DNA from: Muribaculaceae bacterium
Lineage (GTDB): Bacteria > Bacteroidota > Bacteroidia > Bacteroidales > Muribaculaceae
Length of the DNA stretch: 64,000 nt
Assembly: GCA_017427945.1 (NCBI GenBank)
Contig: JAFRRT010000013.1
Location: 87,311-151,310 of the forward strand
Direction: 5' to 3'
Shown here: piece by piece, positions 52,626 to 61,476 of the stretch
Numbering within the stretch: the stretch's first letter is position 1
Layout: every line of letters starts with the position of its first letter
Made by a program: the position numbers and the translations under genes
Notes under the pieces: generated by a model
Database searches by the model: none
Seen by the model: the letters and a program-made list of their open reading frames with translations, nothing else
What the model was told of the DNA's origin: nothing

Positions 52626-54717
52626 CCTGCGTCATACCGACATACAGTATCTGCACGGTGTGGGACCCAAGCGCGCCGAGTTGCTGCGCAAGGAATTGGG
52701 CATCAGCTCCTATTATGACCTGCTCTATTATTTCCCGTTCCGCTACGTTGACCGCAGTGTCATCAATCACGTGAACGAGTTGAATGGCGACGAGGCAGCG
52801 GTCCAGCTCAAGGGCCGTTTCCTCACGTTCACCACAGCGGGTGAGGGTCGCAAGCGCCGACTTCAGGCTTTGTTCACCGATGGCACAGGGACTATCGAGG
52901 TAGTGTGGTTCAATCGTGTAGCCTCGATTCAAAAGACTTATAACACGAGCACGCAGTATATTCTGTTCGGCAAGCCGTCGTTGTTCAATGGCCACCTGAA
53001 TATCGTCCACCCCGAGGTGGATGTGGCAGGCAACGAACTTGTCACTCAGGGCTTGCAGGGTGTGTATAACCTGACCGAGACGCTGCGCAACCGCTCGTTT
53101 TCGTCACGCGCCATCCATAAGCTTGTCATCAACTTGCTCGACACGCCTGCCGTGAAGAATATTGCTGAGACGTTGCCTCCCGAGCTGATGCAGCGTTATC
53201 ACCTAATGCCGTTGGCCGAGGCATTGCGCAATATCCATGTGCCTGCCGACCAGCATGCCTTGCAGCGGGCGCAGTTGCGTCTCAAGTTTGAGGAGCTGTT
53301 TTTCCTGGAACTGAACATCCTACATTATATTAAAGGTAGTACCCGCCGACTTGTCGGTCATGTCTTCAGCCGTGTGGGGGCTTATTTCAACGGCTTCTAT
53401 CACAACGTTTTGCAGTTTCCCCTCACAGGGGCGCAAAAGCGTGTCATCCGCGAGATGCGGCATGACATGGGCAGTGGTAAGCAAATGAACCGCTTGCTGC
53501 AGGGCGACGTGGGCAGCGGCAAGACTGTTGTGGCATTTATGACGGCGCTCATCGCTCTCGACAACGGCTATCAGGCATGCATCATGGCACCCACCGAGAT
53601 TCTGGCAGGACAGCATCTGGAAACAATTCGCCCGCTTGCCGAAGCCATCGGCGTGAAGGTGGCGCTCCTGACCGGCTCGACACGCAAACGTGAGCGTACC
53701 GCCATCCACGAGGTGTTGATGAGCGGCGAGTTACAGATTCTCATCGGCACACATGCCCTCATCGAGGACACGGTGAAGTTCCACAACCTGGGCCTCGCCA
53801 TTATTGACGAGCAGCACCGCTTTGGTGTTGCGCAGCGTGCGCGGCTGTGGGGGAAGAACCGTGTGGCACCGCCCCATGTGCTGGTAATGACTGCCACGCC
53901 CATTCCCAGGACATTGGCGATGACGGTATATGGCGACCTTGATGTGTCGGTCATCGACGAACTGCCACCGGGCCGCAAACCCGTCACGACAGTGTTACGC
54001 CATGAACCTGACCGCTTCAAGATGTACCAGTTCGTGGGGTCGCAGTTGCGTGAGGGCCGTCAAGCCTACATCGTTTATCCCCTCATCGAAGAGAACGAAA
54101 AGCTTGACCTTCACGCTCTTGAACAGGGATTTGAGCAGGTCAAGGACGTGTTTCCGCATTATAACGTGGCGATGGTGCATGGCCGCATGAAGCCAGCCGA
54201 GAAAGACTACCAGATGATGCAGTTTGCCAGTGGTAAGGCTCACATCCTTGTGGCAACAACGGTCATTGAGGTGGGTGTGAATGTGCCCAATGCCTCGGTC
54301 ATGGTCATCGAGGACGCTGAGCGCTTTGGCTTGTCACAGTTGCACCAGTTACGCGGCAGGGTAGGGCGCGGTGCCGACCAGAGCTACTGCATCCTCATGG
54401 CGCGCAGCGACTTGGGCCGTGACACGCGTCACCGCCTGCAGGTGATGACGCAGACCAACGACGGCTTTGTCGTTGCTGAGGAGGACATGAAACTGCGCGG
54501 ACCCGGCGATATGGAAGGCACCCAGCAGAGCGGTATTGCCTTCAACCTGCGCATCGCCAACCTTGCCCAGGACGGCCAAATCATCCAGATGGCACGAACC
54601 GCTGCCGAGGACTATCTGCATCTTGACCCGAAGATGGAATCACCATGGGGACGCAAGATGGCGGCCCACATCAAGGAAATCTTTGATAAACAGGCCAATT
54701 GGGGCCTTATCTCATAA
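52618..54717 (+). CDS. recG: ATP-dependent DNA helicase RecG
   Basis: Branch-migration helicase of 699 residues. The N-terminal wedge domain (about 1-250) includes the OB-fold. The helicase motifs follow: GDVGSGKT (Walker A), MAPTEILA, GTHALIED, DEQHRFG, VMTATPIPRTLA, and TTVIEVGVNVPNA with QLRGRVGRG in the second domain. It remodels stalled forks and recombination intermediates. It overlaps ispD by eight bases. Confidence 0.97.
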   Translation: MPDLRHTDIQYLHGVGPKRAELLRKELGISSYYDLLYYFPFRYVDRSVINHVNELNGDEAAVQLKGRFLTFTTAGEGRKRRLQALFTDGTGTIEVVWFNRVASIQKTYNTSTQYILFGKPSLFNGHLNIVHPEVDVAGNELVTQGLQGVYNLTETLRNRSFSSRAIHKLVINLLDTPAVKNIAETLPPELMQRYHLMPLAEALRNIHVPADQHALQRAQLRLKFEELFFLELNILHYIKGSTRRLVGHVFSRVGAYFNGFYHNVLQFPLTGAQKRVIREMRHDMGSGKQMNRLLQGDVGSGKTVVAFMTALIALDNGYQACIMAPTEILAGQHLETIRPLAEAIGVKVALLTGSTRKRERTAIHEVLMSGELQILIGTHALIEDTVKFHNLGLAIIDEQHRFGVAQRARLWGKNRVAPPHVLVMTATPIPRTLAMTVYGDLDVSVIDELPPGRKPVTTVLRHEPDRFKMYQFVGSQLREGRQAYIVYPLIEENEKLDLHALEQGFEQVKDVFPHYNVAMVHGRMKPAEKDYQMMQFASGKAHILVATTVIEVGVNVPNASVMVIEDAERFGLSQLHQLRGRVGRGADQSYCILMARSDLGRDTRHRLQVMTQTNDGFVVAEEDMKLRGPGDMEGTQQSGIAFNLRIANLAQDGQIIQMARTAAEDYLHLDPKMESPWGRKMAAHIKEIFDKQANWGLIS

Positions 54718-54759
54718 CCAGTTGAAACAGATTATAATCAAAACTAAATAATACTTCAG

Positions 54760-56235
54760 ATGATTAGAAACCGATACTTTTTTGCAGCGTTTTTCGCTAT
54801 CATTGCCTTTATGGCGCCGTCTACAATGGATGCCGCCACAAAGCTTCATGTCGATGTGAATGGTGATGGCGAAGTGAACATTGCCGATATAAACGCTGTT
54901 GTTGACTATATCTTGTATGGCCATGGTGGTCCTATTGTCGATGAGGATCAAAACTATCTCTCGGCCAAGGATTATGGCGCCGTTGGCGATGGTGAGACCG
55001 ATGATACCGAAGCGCTCGAGGCTCTGTTTAACGATGCCTTCAACATGAAAAAGGCCGTCTTCTTTGATCCCGGAACTTACATCATCCGTCGTTCATTGCT
55101 GTTAAGAACAGGCATGGAAATATATGGCGAGGACGCTACCCTGAAAAAGCGCGATGCTGTGACCACCACTTTGGACGAACCGACGGTTAAGGACCAGACT
55201 TATATTGAGGTCAAATCGGCTGAAGGCTTCAATGTGGGTGACCAGTTTTTTATTGCTGACCCCGCTGGCGCAAATCAGTGCACCTATTGCATCGTTACCG
55301 CTGTTGAGGGAAACCGCATCAGTTTCTACAATATCATCAGCGACCATCAAAGTAATTTCCCCGGATGTATCAAGAACTATGATTCGGGTCTGAAAGTATC
55401 TACATCATTCGCGTTACTGCGCTCGTGGTCAACCCGTTATGAGTGTGACGGCGTATTCATCCATGACCTCACTCTTGACGGCAACAGGAATAGCTCCGAG
55501 GCTCGTGAATGGTCAAACAGCTGCATTCACATCGACTCGTATTACCCCGGTGGATACACCGGCAACACCGGCATTGATTACCGTCAAGTGCAGCGTGACT
55601 TGCAGGTGCGCAATGTGGTAATAAAAAATTCTCCCTGCGATGCCATCAGCGACCAGGGCGAAGGTGGACTTATTGTGCGTGATTGCGTAATCCAGAACTC
55701 GGCTATGCATGGTGTACATGTGGGAACCAAGTACAATGCTGCAGTCATAGCAAACAATACCATGACGGGTAATGGTTCCGTGGGTTCGGGCGTGTTCTTC
55801 TGCCAGGAAGTTTACAACGTGATTGTGGACAACAACAAGATAACGTCCTTCAATCATGGATGCAGCGACGAGGAGTTTGGGACTGCGGCAAGGTATGTCA
55901 CCATCAGGAATAACGAGTTCCAGAGCATCAAGAGTTATGTGTTTGATTTCCTGAAGGCAAGGAGCAATTTCCATTGCACTGGACTGCAAATCAGCAACAA
56001 TCGCATCAACAACCTCAAGGCACCGTTGTTCTCAGGTGACTATCTGGATAATGTGATTCTGTCTGATAATGTCATTTCAAGTGTCACCACTACGCCGTCA
56101 AGCCTCATCAAGATGGAAGACAGCAAGAACATCATTATCTACGGCAATAAGTTGCCGGCAGGTGTGGAAATTGCTGAGCCGATAGCAGCAACTGACACCG
56201 AGAATTTGATAGAGAATTCCAATTCTTGGAACTAA
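54760..56235 (+). CDS. Secreted right-handed beta-helix protein with N-terminal dockerin-like loop
   Basis: The 491-residue protein has a signal peptide (to about 25), then directly one dockerin-like calcium loop (VDVNGDGEVNIADINAVVDYIL, about 31-52). A pectate-lyase-3 type start (AKDYGAVGDGETDDTEAL) and a long parallel beta-helix follow (about 65-480), rich in Asn ladders such as VIANNTMTGN and NVILSDNVISS. It is probably a polysaccharide lyase or hydrolase, but no catalytic residues can be assigned. In the other dockerin proteins here the module is C-terminal. Confidence 0.75.
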   Translation: MIRNRYFFAAFFAIIAFMAPSTMDAATKLHVDVNGDGEVNIADINAVVDYILYGHGGPIVDEDQNYLSAKDYGAVGDGETDDTEALEALFNDAFNMKKAVFFDPGTYIIRRSLLLRTGMEIYGEDATLKKRDAVTTTLDEPTVKDQTYIEVKSAEGFNVGDQFFIADPAGANQCTYCIVTAVEGNRISFYNIISDHQSNFPGCIKNYDSGLKVSTSFALLRSWSTRYECDGVFIHDLTLDGNRNSSEAREWSNSCIHIDSYYPGGYTGNTGIDYRQVQRDLQVRNVVIKNSPCDAISDQGEGGLIVRDCVIQNSAMHGVHVGTKYNAAVIANNTMTGNGSVGSGVFFCQEVYNVIVDNNKITSFNHGCSDEEFGTAARYVTIRNNEFQSIKSYVFDFLKARSNFHCTGLQISNNRINNLKAPLFSGDYLDNVILSDNVISSVTTTPSSLIKMEDSKNIIIYGNKLPAGVEIAEPIAATDTENLIENSNSWN

Positions 56236-56383
56236 ACCCATTCATTTGGGAACTGATGCTGTTTGCATTTGTGAATTTTTTATATCCCTGAAAGATAGCG
56301 GATTGACTTGCCCTGTTTAGGAACTGAAACCAAACTTTACACTTTTTAGCATACTAAATGCCCTCTTTTCCAAAATAAAAGTG

Positions 56384-56391
56384 TAATTTTG
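56384..56391 (+). promoter_or_regulatory. -7 box of the M23 peptidase gene
   Basis: TAATTTTG, 40 bases before ATG 56432. Confidence 0.55.
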
Positions 56392-56431
56392 AGCGTTCTT
56401 AAAAACAAATAGACTTAGAAAACAATCTGAA

Positions 56432-57475
56432 ATGAATATAAAAAGAATATATCTCGCCTTGACGGCGATAACCCTTTTTGCGCTTAGCATATCGGCTCAG
56501 AATATGCAATCGGCTTCTTTATACAGTAAGATGCACAGCGATCAATTGGCAAAGCAAAACCGCGTCAAAGATCAGATTCGTGTGCAGGAAGCCCAGAAAT
56601 ATGCCGCAGACCTTTATGAGGAGTGCGAGCCCGAGCCCGACATTTACACCGAGGGCTGGGACAGCGACCTCGTTAACTGCTATAAGGACGCCAATGTACC
56701 CAACACCAAGGTGCTTGACGTTCGTCACTATGTAATGCCCATTAAGGGTAACTATGTGACTTCCCACTACGGCTACCGTCCGCAGTTCGGTCGTACCCAC
56801 AAGGGTGTTGACCTGCGTTCGGCTATCGGCGACACCGTTTATTCGGCATTCTCGGGCCGTGTGCGTTTGACCCGCTTCGAGCGCGGAGGCTATGGCTTCT
56901 ATGTCATCGTTCGCCACGAGAACGGACTGGAGACGGTCTATGGCCACTTGTCACGCTTCCTGGTGAAGCCCGACCAGTATGTGAAGGCCGGACAGCCCAT
57001 CGCCTTGAGCGGTAACACGGGCCGCAGCACTGGTCCTCACCTGCACTTCGAGACTCGTTTCATGGGCTACGCTATCAATCCCGAGGCTATCTTCGACTTT
57101 GGTAACCGTTGCACCCACACCGACAGCTACACGTTCTCAAAGAGCACTTATACCAAGGCGCGCGACTATTCGCCCAGCAAGCGCTACAACCAGGCCAAGA
57201 AGTCTTCGGCTTCTGAGGAAAAGGAAAGCGCCAGTAAGAAGAGCAGCAAGAAGGAACAGGCAGTAGCTTCAACCAAGAAGGAGCAGCCCGTTGCCAGCAC
57301 CAAGAAGTCAACTAAGGAGAGCCGTGACAACAGCCGCTCGACTTATCAGGTGCGTGAGGGCGACAACCTCACCAAGATTGCCAAGAAAAACGGCATGACG
57401 GTTGCCCAGCTTAAGAAGCTCAACGGCTTGACCGATGACAATGTTGGAGCCGGTAAGGTCCTGCGCGTGAAATAA
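56432..57475 (+). CDS. M23 peptidoglycan endopeptidase with LysM domain
   Basis: The 347-residue protein has a signal peptide (to about 22). The LytM-type domain (about 100-215) has complete zinc ligands: His123 and Asp127 in THKGVDL, and His203/His205 in PHLHFE. A Lys/Ser-rich linker (about 228-300) leads to one LysM repeat (about 304-347; YQVREGDNLTKIAKKNG). It should cut cell-wall cross-links in the periplasm. It is monocistronic and followed by a good terminator. Confidence 0.93.
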   Translation: MNIKRIYLALTAITLFALSISAQNMQSASLYSKMHSDQLAKQNRVKDQIRVQEAQKYAADLYEECEPEPDIYTEGWDSDLVNCYKDANVPNTKVLDVRHYVMPIKGNYVTSHYGYRPQFGRTHKGVDLRSAIGDTVYSAFSGRVRLTRFERGGYGFYVIVRHENGLETVYGHLSRFLVKPDQYVKAGQPIALSGNTGRSTGPHLHFETRFMGYAINPEAIFDFGNRCTHTDSYTFSKSTYTKARDYSPSKRYNQAKKSSASEEKESASKKSSKKEQAVASTKKEQPVASTKKSTKESRDNSRSTYQVREGDNLTKIAKKNGMTVAQLKKLNGLTDDNVGAGKVLRVK

Positions 57476-57498
57476 AGACGCCATTAAGATTTAACAAG

Positions 57499-57533
57499 AG
57501 CGGCCAAGCTACATCAGTAGTCTGGCCGTTTTT
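57499..57533 (+). terminator. Terminator of the M23 gene
   Basis: GCGGCCA and TGGCCG(T) pair around a loop with a smaller stem, followed by TTTTTG. Confidence 0.75.
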
Positions 57534-57560
57534 GTATTCCGTTTGTTTTTTGCGGAAGGT

Positions 57561-58100
57561 CTAATATCCAATCAAGTAGCGGTAAACCGCCGTGAACTGT
57601 CGCCTGAAGTTATCTTGGAAATTGTTCAGTTTGCGGTCAAAGGTGAAGTCGTCGGTTTGTGCCGACATTTTGGTGATGCGGTTTCGTGTGATGCGCTGGA
57701 TGTCATAGTTGCTCATCAAGTAGTGGCAGGTCACATAGTAATCGTTGTATGTGCGGTAATGGCGCTTCATGATGTCGGCGCGGGTCACGTCGCGGTCTGT
57801 CTTGAGGACGATGCGGTCGCCGCCGCGCAGGACCAGTGTGAGACTGTCGCCGCGTGAGACATGGAGCATCCCTTCGTCATACGTCACTTCGAGCGAAAAT
57901 GTCACAATGCCGCCTGCGTCGGCAACGGCTGCCACGGCAAACTTTGCAGCATGGAAGAAGTCATCATACATCACCTCTTGCTGCGAGCATATATATCGGG
58001 AGCCATCTTCCCTATAGATGTCGACACTCACCTGTGCCAGGACAGGCGACAGTGCCGATGCCAGCAAGATGATAGCGCAGATGACCCTTTTGATTTTCAT
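57561..58100 (-). CDS. Secreted protein of unknown function
   Basis: Protein of 179 residues with a clear signal peptide (to about residue 22, SPVLAQ). The mature part is mostly beta strand at first (VSVDIYREDGSRYICSQQEVMYDDFF, SLTLVLRGGDRIVLKT), then basic and helical with many Tyr and Asn. I recognise no family. It lies downstream of the C10 protease gene on the same strand but has its own promoter, with ATG four bases after the -7 box. Confidence 0.7.
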   Translation of the reverse strand: MKIKRVICAIILLASALSPVLAQVSVDIYREDGSRYICSQQEVMYDDFFHAAKFAVAAVADAGGIVTFSLEVTYDEGMLHVSRGDSLTLVLRGGDRIVLKTDRDVTRADIMKRHYRTYNDYYVTCHYLMSNYDIQRITRNRITKMSAQTDDFTFDRKLNNFQDNFRRQFTAVYRYLIGY

Positions 58101-58103
58101 GCC

Positions 58104-58135
58104 GCAAAATTACCACAAAGGCGTGAAACCGCCAA
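58104..58135 (-). promoter_or_regulatory. Promoter of the unknown secreted protein
   Basis: TTG (58135-58133), 20 bases, TAATTTTGC (58112-58104). The ATG at 58100 begins four bases after the last box base, so the mRNA should be leaderless. Confidence 0.7.
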
Positions 58136-58166
58136 ATCATCACTTCGCGTCACACTATAGTAGCCG

Positions 58167-58200
58167 AAAAAGGCGGTGACCAATGTGTCGCCCGCCTTTT
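58167..58200 (-). terminator. Terminator of the C10 protease gene
   Basis: AAAAGGCGG and CCGCCTTTT pair; on the minus strand the stem is followed by T-rich sequence. Confidence 0.75.
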
Positions 58201-58226
58201 ATGTATCTTGTAAAGATGGATGTCGG

Positions 58227-60587
58227 TTACTCGGCCATCATCGAGTAGATGATGGCGTTGATATCGGCAATGTTTATTTCGCCATCACCATTAACATCGG
58301 TCAGTGACATGGCACAGGGTGAAGCATACCCGTCAAAGATGATGTCCAAGATCTCATTGACGTCAGCGATATTGATTTCGCCGTCATGATTCACGTCGCC
58401 GCGTTTCCAGTTGATCAACACACGCATTCGGTTGCTCCACGGAGACAGGACGTTATCGGTGTAAAGGGTCTGGATTCTCGTGCTGTAATAACCCGGAATC
58501 AGGTTGTTTACCGTGTAAGATGACTCGGTGATGCCTTCAAAATAGATGGCTTTGCTCAAATCAACCGGGTTGTAGTCGTCGCCGGCATAGATGTCGATTT
58601 GGCACAGGACAACTCGCTTACCTGTCGCACTACTCAGTTTGACTTTGGCGTCATCGGTAGCGGGGCAGGGCAACAGCACGCAATATGTCTCATCCTCTTC
58701 GTTACTGAGGACGAGGGTTGTATCTTTATCACCGCAGCTGATCTTGAGCGGAGAGCCGCTGTCTGAACCAGTGCTCTTGGCAATCACCTTGATGGTGATC
58801 ATACCATTATTGCCATACATGTCAAGCGCCGGAGTCTCGATCCATCCTTTGGCTTTGGTGGTACCCAGAATCAGGTCATTATTGCTGCGGAACAGCTTGC
58901 TGCCGGTCCAGCCGGGAATCGTCGTGATTTCATCGAGCTTGGAGGAACAATCGGTGGTACTGATGCCGGAGTATTCGGTCTTGTCGAAAGCCTCATGCAT
59001 GCGCAACTCATAGAAAGGCACAGGAGTGACTTCAAGGTTGTAGCTTACGACGTTGTGACTCGGGGTAGCATCCTGCCAGTGTGCATCAAACGATGATTCG
59101 GTCACGTTGTCGGCATCCATCATGACGGGGTCGTAAGTCTCCAGTATGCAAGTGCCGTACAGGTTGATGACTTTGTCTTCGGCACCTTCGCTGGAAAGGA
59201 CTACAGTCGCATGGTGCAAGCCCACAGCTGTCGGATGATACGTCACGTTCACGCGAGCGCCTTGCTGCTGTTGCAGAGCGTCCAGGCTGATGTGCTCGGT
59301 GCTGATGCTGAAGAATCCGCTTTGGTCGTTGAGGGTTACATTCACATCACTGGTGAGCAGGGCACCCTTAACGCTGAATGACGAGTATTTGGTGCTGTCA
59401 ACATAGGCCTTTGCGCTTACATTCGTTGACCAAGCCTTGATGGTGGGAACGGTGGCGGGAGGCTCAATGCCGATGATGACCTGCTGTCCAACGTTGAAAA
59501 GTTCACCACCTCCCTTGAAGGCATTCAGAGCATAGAATGCGTTGCCGGATCCACTCCAGCCCCAGTTGATGTGGTAAGTGTCCTCGTCGGCGTCATAGCC
59601 GTCGATGTCAAAGGCATGGCCCGACCAAGTGGGGGAGTAGGCGCACATCAGCACGGGGCGCTGGTTGGCGATTTCATCTTGTATGATGGCTCCCCATTCC
59701 TCATCGCTGTAATACTCGCCGCTCCACCAATTCTCTTTTGAGACAAGTCGCACGTCCTGGTCATAATTAAACCTCTTGACAGTATTCATAATGTCATAAC
59801 TGCCGGTTCCGCTGCCGTCGGGGGCATAATCCATCCTCTCGGACTGGCCCAGATAGCGCATCAGCTTTGCAACGGCATGGGCCTGCACATCAGAGAATCC
59901 TCCGTAATAATGATCGAGCATGTTATCCCAATCAAATGTCGTCGGAGGTAGGGCTTCGAGAAACAGGTTTCTGCTCTGGGTTGTATAAGCGGGTATTGAG
60001 GGCGTGGGCTCGGTCGGATATTTCCAGTGATGGAAAATCATCGCGAGAGCTGTAGCGCCACAACCGGTCACACAAGACAATTCGCCGGCAGTCGGACACT
60101 CCAGGTTATAGGGATAACCCTGATCCCACTCAGCGGTCAGCAAAGGCTCGACACTCTCATATCCTGACATTGAAGCGCGTAAAGAAGGATTGTTGTCCAC
60201 AACCAGGTCGGGATGCGCTTGCAGGTATTCAATTTGTTGTTTGTACCCCGTCAACCATAACTTCATGTTGCATGGAATGTTGTTGACGTCCAGAGGGCGG
60301 TCTCCATGAGCGAGTACCGCGCGGGCGCGGTCATCACCCGATACAATGACATAACTGTCGCTGGTGTTGAAGATGTAATAAACAGGTTGACCCGCAATGG
60401 TCGTGCTGGGCTCGGAGCGCACAAGCTGGACATCGGCTAGACGTGCTGGGGCCGCATGGCGTCCGACGTGGGCCGAAGCTTGCAAATATCGAAGTGCCGA
60501 CATTTGTGCCGTCGCTACATCAACATTAGCCGCCATAACTTGTAGAGCGGCAAACAATAAGGTGGAAAGGAACAGTATTCTTTTCAT
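58227..60587 (-). CDS. C10 (streptopain-like) cysteine protease with dockerin C-terminus
   Basis: From ATG 60587 the protein has 786 residues: signal peptide (to about 20), an inhibitory propeptide (about 21-140), and a C10 catalytic domain (about 145-390) with Cys176 in TGCGATA and His324 in GHAFDIDG plus YHINWGW. Beta-sandwich domains follow (about 390-720), then two dockerin-like loops (GDVNHDGEINIADVNEILD and TDVNGDGEINIADINAI). It should be secreted as a zymogen and degrade protein outside the cell. A longer start at 60620 lies inside the promoter and is excluded. Confidence 0.9.
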   Translation of the reverse strand: MKRILFLSTLLFAALQVMAANVDVATAQMSALRYLQASAHVGRHAAPARLADVQLVRSEPSTTIAGQPVYYIFNTSDSYVIVSGDDRARAVLAHGDRPLDVNNIPCNMKLWLTGYKQQIEYLQAHPDLVVDNNPSLRASMSGYESVEPLLTAEWDQGYPYNLECPTAGELSCVTGCGATALAMIFHHWKYPTEPTPSIPAYTTQSRNLFLEALPPTTFDWDNMLDHYYGGFSDVQAHAVAKLMRYLGQSERMDYAPDGSGTGSYDIMNTVKRFNYDQDVRLVSKENWWSGEYYSDEEWGAIIQDEIANQRPVLMCAYSPTWSGHAFDIDGYDADEDTYHINWGWSGSGNAFYALNAFKGGGELFNVGQQVIIGIEPPATVPTIKAWSTNVSAKAYVDSTKYSSFSVKGALLTSDVNVTLNDQSGFFSISTEHISLDALQQQQGARVNVTYHPTAVGLHHATVVLSSEGAEDKVINLYGTCILETYDPVMMDADNVTESSFDAHWQDATPSHNVVSYNLEVTPVPFYELRMHEAFDKTEYSGISTTDCSSKLDEITTIPGWTGSKLFRSNNDLILGTTKAKGWIETPALDMYGNNGMITIKVIAKSTGSDSGSPLKISCGDKDTTLVLSNEEDETYCVLLPCPATDDAKVKLSSATGKRVVLCQIDIYAGDDYNPVDLSKAIYFEGITESSYTVNNLIPGYYSTRIQTLYTDNVLSPWSNRMRVLINWKRGDVNHDGEINIADVNEILDIIFDGYASPCAMSLTDVNGDGEINIADINAIIYSMMAE

Positions 60588-60616
60588 TCTTTCTTGAACT
60601 TTAGTTTTTTTCGGGT

Positions 60617-60625
60617 GCAAAATTA
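60617..60625 (-). promoter_or_regulatory. -7 box of the C10 protease gene
   Basis: TAATTTTGC on the minus strand, 29 bases before ATG 60587. Confidence 0.6.
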
Positions 60626-60783
60626 TATAAAAAATGACAATTATTATCTTTTTGCCCTCAATATCTGCATCTTGCAGTGACCGTCATGAAAGAGCCGCAT
60701 GATGTCAATGACTGCGGCATTGTAAATGGGCCACGGCCAAACTGTAAGTTGTGATTAGATGGTCTCTGGTAAATGAAATTGGT

Positions 60784-61413
60784 TTACCGCTGGTTGAACG
60801 GGGAGAAGATACCGTAGAGGTTAGCATCAATCTTATCGCATACCTGCTGGAATGCCTCGGGACTGTCCCCGAACTTGATTTCGTCGCCGTTGATGATAAC
60901 TAGGTTGCCCTTGTAGTCGTTAATCCAGTCCTCATAACGCTTGTTCAGGCCTTCCAGATAATCCAGGCGCATCGTCTGCTCATATTCACGGCCTCGTTTC
61001 TGGATTTGCTGCACCAGGTTGGGGATGGTAGAACGGATGTAAATCATCAGGTCGGGCATCTTGACCAGCGACATCATCAATTCAAACAGGTCCTTGTAAT
61101 TGTTGAAGTCGCGGTCGCTCATGTGGCCCTGGCCGTGCAGGTTGGGCGCGAAGATGCAGGCGTCCTCATAGATGGTGCGGTCCTGGATGATGTCGATGTC
61201 GCTTTGCGAGATTTCCACCACTTCCTTGAAACGCTTGTTCAGGAAGTATATCTGCAGGTTGAAGGACCAGCGTGACATGTCGGCATAGAAATCTTCCAGA
61301 TAGGGGTTGTTGTCAACGGGCTCGAAGCGCGGGCTCCACCCGTAGTGCTTGGCGAGCAGCTTGGTCAATGTGGTTTTGCCGCTGCCGATGTTTCCTGCTA
61401 CTGCTATATGCAT
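60784..61413 (-). CDS. Deoxynucleoside kinase (copy A)
   Basis: This 209-residue kinase of the dCK/dGK type phosphorylates salvage deoxynucleosides. P-loop GNIGSGKTT, substrate region EPVDNNPYLEDFY, the DRTIYED motif (DRS-like) and the lid arginines in QKRGREYEQ are present. A second copy starts 63 bases upstream on the same strand. Two adjacent kinases could form a heterodimer, as in some lactobacilli, or differ in base choice; the sequence does not decide. Confidence 0.9.
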   Translation of the reverse strand: MHIAVAGNIGSGKTTLTKLLAKHYGWSPRFEPVDNNPYLEDFYADMSRWSFNLQIYFLNKRFKEVVEISQSDIDIIQDRTIYEDACIFAPNLHGQGHMSDRDFNNYKDLFELMMSLVKMPDLMIYIRSTIPNLVQQIQKRGREYEQTMRLDYLEGLNKRYEDWINDYKGNLVIINGDEIKFGDSPEAFQQVCDKIDANLYGIFSPFNQR

Positions 61414-61476
61414 ATCTGTATGGTTTTGTAGTTGATAGTCTATGGTTGAATGATAATTACTTGATTTGGCGTGAGG

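Noticed and set aside
23711-60587. Cellulosome built on the dockerin proteins
   Set aside because: There is no cohesin or scaffoldin in the window, and the proteins are not plant-cell-wall enzymes.
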